Assembly: GCA_907163375.1 (NCBI GenBank)
Contig: CAJQUW010003073.1
Location: forward strand, 12,501 to 76,500
Source: Prostheceraeus crozeri
Taxonomy: Eukaryota > Platyhelminthes > Polycladida > Euryleptidae
DNA length: 64,000 nucleotides
Reading direction: 5' to 3'
A program made the translations under genes and the position numbers. This document shows, in pieces, positions 22,325 to 34,275 of this stretch. The first letter of the stretch is position 1. Each line of letters opens with the position of its first letter. The notes beneath the pieces were generated by a model. It was not told the origin of the DNA, made no database searches, and saw only the letters and a list, made by a program, of their open reading frames with translations.

Positions 22325-25127
22325 GTTAGTCTGACTTTTTAGTTCGTTGTCCTTAACAACCTTTTTGTTTATTGTAAATGAACAATGCGTGATCGCCGAA
22401 GCAGAGGTGTATTAACATACAAGATCTTTGTCAGCACAATGTTTCGAAAACCATATTCATGAGCATTTGGTGCAATTATCTTTTAAGTTATGACTGTCAA
22501 ATAGAAAATTATGTATCAAAATATTAGAACGGATAATTCTGAACGGAAAATCCACATCCGTATAATTAGGCTGTAAAGAACTACTGGCGTGCGCAAAATT
22601 CATTGATAAAAAACATAATTCTTAAAAGGTATGATGGAAAAGACTCGTTTATTGGTGAAAAGCCATTCTGACATGATTAAATTGCTTCTGCTAGGAATGT
22701 TCACGTAAGTAATTGAATTTCCATTTGCATGCACGCTGTACACAACAATAATGAAAAATACATTATGGTTGGATACATATTGCTGTTTGAATTCGCAAAC
22801 ACATGTGAGATTGAGATGGCAAGTTGTTTGAAACACTTTCGACTGTATTCTTGTAAATATTACTTTGTTCTTAGAAGAACCCAATTAAGATGCCAAATTA
22901 GTGTTTGGTTGTTTTGGGGGACGTGGTAACTGTGCAACGGCTCTCAAACTTTTCATCTAGATTGCACACTATATACGTAGAGATTACCAATTGCCCACTA
23001 TCAACAATGTATTCAATCTATTCTGAAAGTGATCAATAAAACAGTATTTTTCTCAGTGCAGTTACATCTAATTCAAAGTAAAATACAATTTTCGAATTAA
23101 TGCTATCAACACGTGGTTATGTTTGATTATTGTGCGCCATTTAGGCAGACGCAGTTCAAGCAGTATTACAAATACGTATATTATTACCTCCGTCTTTGCA
23201 TTCTACGTTGAATATAGCAAGAGAATAAATAGCTGTTTATTCAAAACTTAATCATATCGGACATGATTTCAAATGAATAAAATCTTGCTTACAACGCGAA
23301 ATCCTCTGTTACCCATTAATATCCCAATTTTGCCAACTTTGGGTAGTTACCTCGAGTTTGAGAAACCCTTGGGCATAGAGGTTGTTAAGTATATCGTGGG
23401 GATATAGATTGGGGTGGGGATTGTTAGCTATATCTGCTATCTTAGTATAGAGGGGACATACACTACAACAACTATTGACAATGACTAATGGCTACAACCT
23501 GAATTCAAATCATGTTCATCTGTGAATGTGACTGTAATGGTGGACGTTTTGACAAATCTGTTAGAGGACTCATTAGAGAGATGAAAATTTGTAATATTTT
23601 GATTTGAGCGGCCGATCAACTTTCTCTCATTTTCTTTTCATCGTCGTATGAATTGTAACTGAAATGATGTCCTGAGATATTTATCGTGGGCATTTAGCTC
23701 TGAAAAGTTCAATGGATAGAATACAATTATTCTAGATAAACTGATAAACGATGAAAATGAGGTTTTTACATTATGAGCATGGTATCTTCTATGTTCAAAG
23801 AAGATAACTTGCTCAATAGAAATATCGTTTTTTGAAAATCAACGACATAACTTACTATTGGAGATAACATTACAAAATCGCCTGTAGAATCTTTTAGAGA
23901 CATGAATGAAACATCGTGATGCTCAGGATCGTTGACAAAAGGGTATGAAGATCAAGCATGCATGATATGTGAACAAAATTCAGTAATCTGAGGTCACAAG
24001 ATCAACTTTCATAGCTTTCATTCATGCAGTCTACACACTGTCTCCTGTCAATTTTTATTAATGTTCATGCAAGTGACATCTCTCAGAGGGATCTTAATTT
24101 TCGTGAAAATTTAAGTTTTTCGGCCTTTTCATCAGAGGTTACCTTGAGATAAACTCAATACATTTCTGAACTTGACCCGCTGTAAGAGTCCAGACTGGTG
24201 CCATCATAGTTATCTTATGTCCTCTGTAGGTTTCGATAGCTTTGATATGCGACCTCTATGCTCTGTAGCAGCGGAAGAGGTCCTTAATTTTGAAGTTAGG
24301 ACATATTTCTCGACAATTAATATCCACTGTAAAAAAGTAGCACACATTTACATAGCAGCATTAAAATAGCTGACAAGTAGCTATCTAAAAATTAACTCTT
24401 TCATCACAGGATCAAAATCTTGAATACATACAAAATATTTAATAACATAAATTAGGCCTTCATTTGGTCTACATACTCAATCTATACTCATATACGTTAT
24501 GAAATATAAATGTTGACCCTACTTGCCTGAGACTGGATAGTTTTCCTGACTCTCCTCCGCTTTCTATCTCACAGTAGAGCGACAGATCTTTTTCCATTTT
24601 GCCTTCGCTAACATTTACTGACTTTTATTTGGGATAGTCTGGGTGGTACAATTGATACATTGGTTTCAGTATTACGGTGACAATAGGATCTCAAAAAATG
24701 CACATGCCCAAGACTTTTTACATTATCTAATTTTGAGCCTTGATGGCTTACCAAAGCTCTTTAAATGACATTCATGAGGAAACTGTGATAGATGCCGGAT
24801 ATATTTGTATATGATCTGTGTACACACTCTCGGCATACACAGTTATAAAATGTATGCATAATATGCTCATTGCTCATGCAACTTAGATAAGCCTCAAATT
24901 GTGATAATAGTGATATATTCACAATTTGATCTTCCATTATCGAAAACTGACTACTTTTTCTCAAATCTCTTATTTGTGCTCCTGGTTCTCTGGGTTATCT
25001 CCCAACGCGCGGAGCCTGTCTGGGGAAAAATTGATGCTCTTCTGTGAAATAATACGCAATTTATAAACAATTGACGATATCCATGATTTTCTTGGAGTTG
25101 CTTCCAGTAACTCCACATTTTCCACGA

Positions 25128-25594
25128 TTTATAATTTATTTATTTTATTAATTTTGTCATACACAAAAATAACAATTCATTATCAAAACCGCAGTCAGTA
25201 GTCACTTCAGTTTTTGACGCGTCCTTGACAATTTGCCGCCATTTCACTATGCCCTTCGCCTTCTCCTTTCAAGTCTTCCCATCTTCTTCTGTGCGTTCCA
25301 GGTCTCTTTTGATACAGTCCTTCCAGCGAATCCTTGGCCGTCCCCTTCTTGTTATTGTGTCATCCATCTCCTCCACTTGTTTCACTGCCCTTTCGTCTCC
25401 CATCTTTACCACATACCCTGCCCACATCAGTCTCTTTTCCACCACTTTCTGTGTCACCGTTTTCTTCAATCCCACTTCCTCTCTCAGCTCCGCCATTCTT
25501 CGTTTCTCCAGTAACCTCACACCACAGATGCGCCTTTTCCAGTTATTTTCACACACTTGCAACATATTTTGCTGCTGCTCGGTTAGTGCCATCG
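25128..25594 (-). mobile_element. LINE ORF2 3' end fragment
   Basis: The - strand frame reads ALTEQQQNMLQVCENNWKRR, then ICGV, RRMAELREEVGLK, RLMWAGYVVKMGDER and RRGRPRIRWKDCIKRDLER. This is the well-known tail of invertebrate LINE reverse transcriptases (compare LQVCENNW.RRI.GV, RM.DLREEVG, WAGH..RM.D.R, RGRPRLRWKDCVKRDL). It runs about 107 codons before a stop; after that KWRQIVKDASKTEV remains readable near 25230. An A-rich tail with TAAATAAATTA-like units (25128-25165 on the + strand as T-rich) marks the 3' end. The copy is 5'-truncated and dead, inside a PDHX intron in antisense orientation. Confidence 0.85.
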
Positions 25595-26095
25595 TTTATA
25601 GTCCGTATGTCAATGTTAGCGAGCCACATGTTTCCACAATTTATCATAGTCAATTTTAATGATCGTTTGTCCCTTGAAAACAAATAATCAGCAATGTTGA
25701 GACATCTTGAGTTTCAAGAGACAAGTTTACTTGAGTTTTAGTTGAGACTTGAGTTTTGAGACAAGTTTTAGATTTCTATGCATTGTTTGATGCATTTGAA
25801 ACTTAAATGACATTTCACTCCTTTCATCTATCACCTGTAAGCTTGTGACCAGTTGCCGCTCCGTAGGTTTGGATCAGACGTAGTTTTCAATTTCTTAGCC
25901 TTAAAAACTTGATTCTCAAGTACTTTCCAGACTTCCTAGGATTCTAACAGTGACAACGTCTTTGACCAGATTTGTTAGCTTGTCACTCACAAAATAAACA
26001 AACCGTGATTGAAATTTTCAAGAACCAGATTAAGTTAGATTTGTCAATGATTGATTACCATTAATATATATTATTTTATTAACATATATTATATA

Positions 26096-26240
26096 CAGTC
26101 GACTCTTGATGCATGCGACACCTTGGGACCGGCTGTTGTCATCGCTTGTATCGAGAGATCACTTATTTCGAGAGCTAGCCACATGTCTATCAATTCGGCA
26201 GGGACAAACCTTCCGTGTCGTTTGCATCGAGAGTCGACTG
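26096..26240. mobile_element. 145-bp MITE, pogo/Tigger-like ends
   Basis: Left end CAGTCGACTCTTGATGCATG and right end, reverse-complemented, CAGTCGACTCTCGATGCAAA are imperfect terminal inverted repeats of about 27 bp. TA precedes the left end; CA follows the right. The CAGT..AC start and small size suggest a pogo/Tigger-type MITE mobilised by a transposase encoded elsewhere. Confidence 0.65.
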
Positions 26241-27379
26241 CATGTCAATTTATTGAATTTGTTATCATAATATCATGCCTTGAATTTTAGCCTGGGAAAT
26301 CGGCAAACAATAGCATATCAACTGCACTGCCCAGTATTATTAGATATATTAACCTAGTAATTATTTTCTGTCTAGTGCTATATCAGCGGAGACTCTTGGT
26401 GTTTTCATCTATGCGGCAGATAATTGATGTTTGATCTACGTGGCAAATAGTAATTTCAGCATCGTTTAGCAACTACTTAGAGAGTGGTCCATCTAAAATG
26501 ACACACAACAAGAAATAATCTGACGTAATCTTGTAAGAAATTTTTATGGTTAAATTGGTCTGTGCATTATCTTCATGTTTTTCAGTTCTATTGCACCTGG
26601 CTTTTCTGCGTTTGTTTTAGCCGCACACAACAACTTGGAAAGTAATGTCTTAGATATTAATTATTTCGGAATCATCTGACTGTGACATTTAATGATTAAA
26701 CATAGTTATAGAAATAAATAATTAACGTAATTATTAAGATAATTAAGTTATAATTCAACATAATTTTGATGTGTCTGCAAACTTATTTATGATTTCAAGC
26801 ATTGCAACAAAGTTGTGCTTATAAAACAAGTCATGTTGTTATAAGCCATGATAGAGATTCCAGTAAATGATAGGCACCGTCGTTTGTTGATAGGCACCTG
26901 AAGTTTCTATTAAAAGCTGGAATAGCCTACGTGTGAACCAGTGGTGACTATCCGTAGATTGCTGAGAGGGGCAGATGCAAACGTCGAATATTCCCAAGAA
27001 ATTGAGTCGCTGTCGATTCATGTAATGGGTTAGTCAATTGATGAAAACTATGCAAACTTATAGAATGCTAAAGAACCTTCTAAAACATTAAATAATACAG
27101 CTTTAAATATTAAATTCACATTTCTGATGCATTGCTGCTTGTCAACGGCAGTACGTTAGGGCGGAAAGTAGCAGCAACAGTAGTAAAAATATCTTGGATT
27201 TTTTTAAGAACTTTAGTCATCTAAGAAGTTCACGCTGATGTCCAACTTCGGTGTAGTGCTGCCCACTTAGGTGTGACGATCGTTCCTTTGATTTATTTCG
27301 CTTCGGAAGTTTTATGCCTAATTCCACCAACTTTTGGTAGAAGTGAAGTTCTAAATTTTGGCCTCTATGAAGATAATGT

Positions 27380-27726
27380 GCATGATCAAATAATTTTATT
27401 GTCAGACATGTTTCAATACTGGAAGCGTACCATTATCAGTGAATAGCAATAGTGACACATGCGCAAAAACAAAAGAAAGGAGCGAGAGCACTAGTAACAA
27501 AGAACTGATCAGTCTGTGTCTGAGTATTCATGAGTTTCATATTCGTAATCTTGTAGGACTTTATCAGTAAAGCTTCTCCAATACGAATATAATTATTGTG
27601 TAGTAAAATGGAGAGCGACTTCTCACTTGGGAAATGAGCATGTAATGAGATTTTGTTACATCACGTTTATACATATTACGCTTCGAGTATTGAAACATGT
27701 CTAACTATAAAATTATTTGATTATGC
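27380..27726. repeat. Inverted repeat pair, about 47-bp arms
   Basis: Arms 27380-27427 and 27680-27726 are reverse complements with only a few mismatches. Read outward, each has the form CTTC.AGTATTGAAACATGTCT followed by ATAAAATTATTTGAT. The GAAACATGTC word resembles 3' tails of Penelope-like elements (the element at 17.8-20.1 kb has GAGCGAAACGTCTTG in its tail). The pair may therefore be a foldback of two truncated tails. This origin is inferred. Confidence 0.55.
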
Positions 27727-27905
27727 AATATCTACGGCAATTTTCTTTATTCTCGAAAATTATGTAGCTTAATGTAGGTTTTGTGAGAAGGTGCCTTGTT
27801 GTTCCACTATTTTTACAGAGACTTTAAGAGCTGGTTCACAGCGTGATTTCTTCCTGATAATCACACAATTTATTCATCACCTGAAGTTTTGCCTTTTTAT
27901 TTCAG

Positions 27906-28210
27906 AAACCAGAAAATACCATGGGAATTAAAGTTGGAGATATGATAGCCGTGATTGCAGAGGAAGGAGAAGACTGGCGTTCAATAAGTGCTCCTGAAGA
28001 GGAGACGTATTCATCCTCTACTGATGTTGTGGCTGACAGGACAAACGACAGCCTCACACCCGCTCGAAGCTCTCCCGATGTGGAGTATCCTCCATTAAGG
28101 GACGTCACCGGGTCCGGAATAGGTCCTGCTGTTCGCCTGCTTCTCGAACTTTATCATTTGCGAGCGATTGACGTCACTCCAACTGGTCCTCACGGCCGGT
28201 TACTAAAAGG
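27906..28210 (+). CDS. PDHX: PDHX exon: end of lipoyl domain, linker and start of subunit-binding domain
   Basis: Acceptor TTTCAG at 27905, phase 0 entry; donor GTGAGC at 28211, phase 2 exit. The exon completes the lipoyl domain (MGIKVGDMIAVIAEEGEDW) and gives an acidic/serine-rich linker. It then encodes most of the peripheral subunit-binding domain (GPAVRLLLELYHLRAIDVTP then TGPHGRLLKG). That small helical domain grips the E3 dimer. The motif 'A.R.L..E..ID....GTGP.GR..K.DV' of the family is easily seen and is completed by DVLAHI at the start of the next exon, which confirms the splice. Confidence 0.92.
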
Positions 28211-28539
28211 GTGAGCGATTACATTTTTTGCAGGAGTGCACTTCAACTACATGTGTATTCTAGGTTGCTTCAACTGACCCTGAATGTGCCTGAAGACATG
28301 ACAGAAATCTTCATTTTTTCAGTTTAATGGCAATGTAACTAAAATTTATTGAAAAGAAATTATAGGCATCAAAAGTTGAGAGTATTTCACAAACCAGCGA
28401 TATTTGCTTTCGAGCTAGAATTGCATCTACTTGCTTTTGAAAACGACATCTCGACATTCAGAATTTGAATTCAGGTAGCCGCGTGTTGTGGTTTTTGTCT
28501 AGGGCAATTTGTTACAACCTCTGTGGTTCCAGTTTTCCT

Positions 28540-30395
28540 CATTTGTGAATCACTTCAGAATTATCCACCACATCAGCGACTGACAAGGCTTAATTGTTTG
28601 CTAGTCCCTTTGCTGCTAGTTCTCCTCTGTATCCATGCAGCCAGATACCTCCATGGCCTATTGCTGCTGATGCTCAGATGCCAGTTTTCAGCATCTGTGA
28701 GAGGAAAGTATAGAGGTGCTAATGAAGTTGAACTCTTCGAAGAGCACTGGGCCCAATGATATTGCAGTGAATGTTTGAAATAAGGTGCTCCACAGTTGAC
28801 TCTACATAATCACTGGACTCTTCCAATGATCTGTGACAGCGTGCCATTGCCCTTCTTGGAAAGTTGCCCTTGTGGTCCCCATTCCAAAGAAGGAAGATAG
28901 AAGTTATCCGCGCATTTTATCCTTCCACACATGGAGAGTCCACAGCAGTATCCTTTGACAAATCAAAGACATTCGATCGAGTCTGACATCTGGCTCTTTT
29001 CAATACGCTTCTTTCTCACGTAATCCATGCAGAGGTTATAAGATGGATAGACAACTTCCTGACTAACCTGTCTATTTTAGTTCGTGTCGATGGATTCCTC
29101 TGATCGTTTCGCGGTCAATACCGGTGTCCCCCAGGGTTGTGTGGATTCATAAATGACATTTTGCGTCTAGCAAATGATCCAATCCGCTCTTTCCCTGATG
29201 ACTGCACTCTTCATGCATTCCGTTCTTATTCCAGTCAGAGGGCTTGTATCAACAAGATAAAGTGAATTATAACTTATCTATTCAGTCTGACCCACTGAAA
29301 ATTCCGTATTGGGGCCCCTCCAACCGAGCCAAGTTTAATGAAGGCAATACTCTGTCAATTCGTTTCTCTTATAAACGTGTCAAAGACAGTTCTACTATCT
29401 CTGGCAATTCATTTCCTTTCCGTGGAAAACAGCAGTTCTTAGTTTGGTGTGACACTGTCTGACTCTTTAGGTTGGTCAGTCCACATCTGCCAAGCTTCCT
29501 GACGTGCTTCCCAACGTCTTGGCGCATTGTTTCAAGCCCGTGCCTACTTCAGCCTTCAGCAGTTGTTGTACCATATAAGGCTCAGGTTCGTCCACTGATT
29601 GAGTTTTGCTCACACGTTTTGGGCGTTTGATATTAGTTCCTCAGAGAAGCAGCTATAAAGCTGAGATATACTTGATTGTATTCAGCGAAAGTCAGTTCGC
29701 GTGATAGGACTCCGTTGAGCTGTCTCCTGTCTTTCCCTCTTCTGTAGCTATAATCACGGTCTTTGCTCTGTTGAACTTGCATAAGAGGAAGTGACTACGC
29801 AAATTCATACCTTGTTACTTATCCTCGTTGTCAGACTGACCATTTTGAGAGATCCCTCTTTCATAGAATGCCAAGGTTGTGGAATAAGCTTCCTTTGAAG
29901 GTATTTCTACTATCTGTTTCAATAGTGTTAAAGCCTCCAAGAAGGCCGTCAGCCAACTTCCACTAAGCTCTATGGAGAGTTGATAATTTGAAGGGGGTTT
30001 TTATTTGTCTCATGTATTTCTGATAATTACGTTATCTTGGTTTTTGATATTGTCGTCAATTTCGTTATCTCCATTTTCGTCCGTGCGAGTTATACAGCTA
30101 TTAGTTATAACTTAGTTATGATACGTTTTACACCCCATATCTGTCTGTTCGTTTTTCCACAGCCACATTTTCAGTGCTCCTGTTACTAGCTTAGTTAGCT
30201 GTTAGTTATATATACATGTATTATTTCTACTATAATGCTACATGATTGCTTAGTTATTATTCGTTTATCATCCCCACTTTTCCCTCTTCTATTTCATATT
30301 TCTTTTCTGTTGATCTTCTGTAAGGAGTAACTTTGGTGCATGGACTTGTCCTCTTCCCTCAAGCTTTTATTAAAAGAGAAGTTGTTGCCATATGC
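28540..30395 (+). mobile_element. LINE reverse transcriptase fragment (Jockey/CR1-like)
   Basis: Same-strand remains of a LINE ORF2 run from about 28.54 to 30.0 kb. Readable pieces in order are: KSTGPNDIAV (as KATGPDGIP), SWKVALVVPIPKK, KSKTFDRV (the DxxKAFDxV metal site), GFINDILRLANDP followed by a degraded F-ADD box (SFPDDCTLHAF), LGWSVHI, RASQRLGALFQARAYFSLQQ, SYNHGLCSVELA and RMPRLWNKLPL. This order is that of Jockey/CR1/L2-type elements. Many frame changes and stops interrupt it, for example TGA after KSKTFDRV. A 3' untranslated stretch follows to about 30.39 kb. The copy is 5'-truncated, old and non-functional, in sense orientation within a PDHX intron. Confidence 0.8.
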
Positions 30396-30399
30396 TATG

Positions 30400-31265
30400 A
30401 GATCAGTGATATTCTTAGCTATTTCAAGTGATTTCGAGTAGGGGCATAAAGTAACTATATTAGGTAGAGTAGCAACTCAGCAACAATTAAATCCCCTTTG
30501 TGAAAACAGTTTCGATTTTATTAAATGAACTCGAATGAGACCCAGCATCACATGTGAGATATGCAAATTTTTACACTTTTGGAGAAATTTTGGATTTATC
30601 AACTGATCGTGATAGTACAACAGAAGGAAAAATAACATTTTACATAACAGTATTGCGGAGAGGTGGTATATAAGTTTGTTAAATCAGTAATCCGATGGGT
30701 TACTCACTTTAATACATGACCTTATCAATAAGAGCACTTTCTTGAGCGTGATCATATCACAAGCTATAACCTGTCATTATAAGACCAAAATAAAATAACA
30801 ACTGTCAATGATAATCGGTAACTAAAAATATGTAAATGGGTCCGCATTATTACTCAGATTTCAGTTAATCACAAAAGTAATTATACCGATGAAAATGGAA
30901 TTAAAAACTTGAAATTTCAGCCAAGAAAGCGTAATAATAAGATGTCGACGTTTTTATGAAGACTTGCATTACAATGCAACTCATGAATTTCCTTTGATAA
31001 TCAGCTTAATTTCCGCTTAATTAAGATGCTTGTTAGCAGATGCTCATTCATTTTGATATCCAACTTGTTTCATACTAATCATAAAGGGGCTTCATCTCGG
31101 CAGTTTATGAATTTGCAAAATGTTAGCTTTTAAAAACTGTTCAAATAATTCTTTTGATACATGAACGTGATCTCCGCAAAAAACTGAATCTTTTGATATA
31201 AAAATTTTCACGGTATACAGATAGTTTTTGAGTCGACACTCTACCTACATATACTTTCTCTATTA
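30400..31265. other. No feature recognised
   Basis: AT-rich intron DNA between the LINE fragment and the next inverted-repeat element; only very short frames. Confidence 0.5.
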
Positions 31266-31861
31266 GTAGGGGTGTACTGATTAGTGATTTTGATAATCAG
31301 CCGATTACCTATTAATCGGTGGAAGGTAGCCGATTAATCTGCGGATTATTTCTTTGCAATTCCTCTGAAATCGACGTTTTTATGTCTGAAATCACCCATT
31401 TAATTAAAGAAAACTTAACAAAACCAAAGTGTACCAAATAATAAGTAAATATGGTCCTGAATGTGCGATGCAATACACGTTGTGAAACTAGTCCTACATT
31501 GATTTGAATAATTACGAATTTTTCACGCTTAATTTTGATTAAATTCTAGACGGTTACTTGAAGCATTACTCGTAGAAGAATATTGGTGACAGAAATATGC
31601 AGCAAGAAATTCATTTGATATGATTACGTAAGCATTACATTACAACCAAAATCACATCAATAATCAGCATCATTAAAAGAATAGAGATGCAAGAATCTAT
31701 CCATTTTCTAACCAAAGATGGTATGAATGGACAGAGCATATCCCTGATATTATGTCGAAGGTTCTTAAGTGACGTGTAATTACTTGTTATAGGACTCCAC
31801 TTTGGTAAATGATAATTTCATTCGTTATTTGCGAAAATTAATGCATAGGCCGATAATCCGA

Positions 31862-31925
31862 GCTGGGATTCGAACCCAGGTGCCCTTGTTGCACTGGTGA
31901 GAACTATGTCACAAGGTTGCAATAG
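31862..31925 (-). repeat. tRNA-derived B-box sequence (SINE-like)
   Basis: On the - strand CTGGGTTCGAATCCCAG gives a perfect T-arm (5-bp stem, 7-base loop), i.e. an RNA polymerase III B box. No acceptable A box or acceptor stem is visible upstream, so it looks like a tRNA-derived SINE or tRNA remnant rather than a working tRNA gene. Confidence 0.4.
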
Positions 31926-32328
31926 TTGCTGGTCAGCTGCAAGGAGAATGGCTATATGTCTTCAGTCAACCAGAGACGAGATCGTGACATGGTCAAGGAC
32001 TATCAAGAATTTGAAAACCATAAAAAGCTGAGATCAGCGCTTCTGCTAGAGTGGAAACCAAGCCCTGGCCTGGATTTTGGAAACACAACCGGTCTCTTGT
32101 TAAGATTATTTTCATTACCATGCTCTATAATTTAATATGTTTAAATACAGTACAAGTATCGTGTTGATGAGCGATCGAGTATAATTTTGTACGGTTTACA
32201 ATCATGTTTAACGAGGCGAACTCTAAAATCATCAGACATTGATGGCTAGGCTATTGGCTTCCCTATCAACAATGAAATTAAATAAGCGATATATCAAATT
32301 GCCATGCAAAAGCTGGTAGCAAAAGACT

Positions 32329-32395
32329 GGTAGGGTTCGAACCTATAACCAAGGTTAACTAGACCTGTGCTCTAACCAAGCGAGATACGAGCCAC
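32329..32395 (-). pseudogene. tRNA-Thr(AGT)-like pseudogene or SINE head
   Basis: On the - strand the order A box (CTCGCTTGGTTAGAGCA), anticodon arm (AGGT-CTAGTTA-ACCT) and B box (AGGTTCGAACCCT) follows a tRNA layout. Loop position gives anticodon AGT (threonine). The 5' strand of the acceptor stem (GTGGCTC) has no complement after the T-arm and the T-stem has a mismatch, so it is not a functional tRNA gene. A tRNA-derived SINE head is the likeliest reading. Confidence 0.5.
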
Positions 32396-33799
32396 TTATG
32401 CGACTGTGTCAATTGGCAGGGTCAAACCCTCACCACAACACATCAGTTGTCATAGCAATTTTTATCAGTGAATAAATAACTTGTCACAATTGTGACCACC
32501 GTCTAGTTAGACAAACGCAAAATCTTCTTCCTAAAAATTCTATTAATTGATTTAAAGACCAGCGAGTTATGTGCAGAACGACTAAGTCATGATAAAATGT
32601 TTCTGCGAGATATGACAGAATTTTCAAAAAAATTTTATGGCGGGATATGTTATTGATAGCACAGGCATTTCCTTTGAGGGCGCGAGTTGTAATTACGGTT
32701 TGAGAAGCAGATAAGCGTTTGCATATTGCGATTTATAAATTCGTTCCATCTACGAATATGAAAACATGCGTTTAAACTTGCTATATACTATAGTATATGC
32801 ATCCAACGCATACGCATCTGGCGTATCGCAATAAAATGTAATTTGGCAGATTGGTCTCTTCACTGTAAACATTTTCTTTATATGCATCTAAAGTTGCATT
32901 CAAATGGTGGCTATGCACACCAACTTATGAGTACTTCTATGGCTTTCTTTTAAAGAATAATAATTTTGAGAAGAACATTTTGAGTTAATCTTGATAATGC
33001 AAATTATGATAATTGATTGCTCAATCATAATTTGCGAATATATTCAATTCAAATGGCTACTAATTTTAAAGAAGACGGGCCTGGGTCGAAAAATTAAATT
33101 TCAAAGGGACTTAACATGAACATTTTTCAAAGGGAGCATAAAATCCGGGCGGAGGATAATGGGTACAGGCCGAAAACTCTGGGCCGGTTCCATTCTGGGC
33201 TCTTCTACTCAGGCTGGGTGAAAAGATGCGAAGTATAGTTATACACACGCGGAAATAAGAACTTGTTTGAGTTTATATTAGTGATTTCATGCACAATGTG
33301 CATGTAGTGTATAGAGTTAAGTCTATCTAAAAATTTGAAATCTCGGCTTTCAATCAGTCACCAAATTTGAATAAAAATTTACCAAAATCTTCAAAAGTCC
33401 ACAAATCGACAAATACTAATCGGTAGTAACAAATCGGCCGATTAATCGGTACATCTAACAATTTAGAGATACTTTTTAGTATATGGTTGAGTGTTAATTG
33501 AATTCGTCACATTGACGTATGTAAAGCAATTGGGAGCAAGATTTACCTGCCGCTTATCCGGAGTTCCCGATTAAGCGGAATGACAAGTTTCGAGCTCATT
33601 TTAGCCTGAAGAATTGATATGTCGCTTAATTTCCGTTCTTCCACTGATAGCAGCGCTCATACGTAAGCCTATAGGTTCCAAACACAATTCCCATTCCAGC
33701 TTAAGATTTAGATAAAAAGCATCAGTTTGTGTAAGTCGCATGAAAGTGAAAAAAAATCTAACGGTATCACATGCATTTCTTAAAAGAGTTCTAAACAAA

Positions 33800-34275
33800 G
33801 ATCGGCAATAATAAAATGATATCATCAAAAATGTGTGTACCATTATATTTTCTAATCATAGATTCTTCGCAGTTTGTATTGAAGCAAATTTAGTCTCTTT
33901 CGTTTGTTCTAACTATGTCCTTTCCCCCTGGTTGATTTATGTAGCGAAAAGCAACAGGCTATTGTCTGTCTATCACACAAATTGTCAAACAACTCATTAA
34001 TAACACTGTCTTGATGTTTTTGAAGTTTAGACTGCAATCTAAATATGTTTAACCTTTTCGTACTTTAGATACTGTTGGCCTTACCAACTGCATATTGTAG
34101 GCATATTTGTAATTCGAGTGTATAAAGCTTAAATCAAAACTTGCAATGTCTAATGTATAGGCCATAGGCCTTACCTATGTTATGATGTACAAGAAGCTTT
34201 GTATCGCTAAACTGTTTATTCGGTCTTCCATTTTTTGGAATATATCGATGCTGCATGCAATCTAATTCTTAATTT
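33800..34275 (-). mobile_element. MITE family M1, copy 1 (one end only)
   Basis: Begins GATCGGCAATAATAAAATGA and is similar, as the reverse complement, to 42590-43068 over about 430 bp. Shared words include TAGTCTCTTTCG, TTAATAACA.TGTCTTGATG and GATGCTGCATGCAATCTAATT. Only one terminal repeat is present here; the other end is lost or not recognised. Confidence 0.7.

Larger units (their letters stand above)
22325..27905 (+). other. PDHX intron after the lipoyl exon
   Basis: Phase-0 intron of 5.6 kb, GT...AG. It holds a LINE 3' end on the - strand (25128-25594), a degenerate ACTTGAGTTTTGAGACAAG repeat (25696-25775), a 145-bp MITE (26096-26240) and an inverted-repeat pair (27380-27726). Nothing recognised between 22.3 and 25.1 kb. 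Confidence 0.85.
31267..33457. mobile_element. Possible DNA transposon with GATTAATCGG ends
   Basis: The left end (TAGGGGTGTACTGATTAGTG) and the reverse complement of the right end (TAGATGTACCGATTAATCGG) share a T-A-G...TGTAC.GATTA start. Both ends are followed by several copies of AATCGGNNGATTA-like palindromic words. Ends of this type occur in hAT-like elements, but no clear 8-bp duplication was found, so the limits are tentative. The interior holds two tRNA-like sequences and no recognised transposase. Confidence 0.4.

Noticed and set aside
25225-25687. Three long + strand frames rich in Ser/Pro/Phe.
   Set aside because: They are antisense shadows of the LINE fragment read on the - strand.
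31867-31925. Functional tRNA gene on the - strand.
   Set aside because: Only a T-arm/B box is present; no acceptor stem, D-arm or A box.
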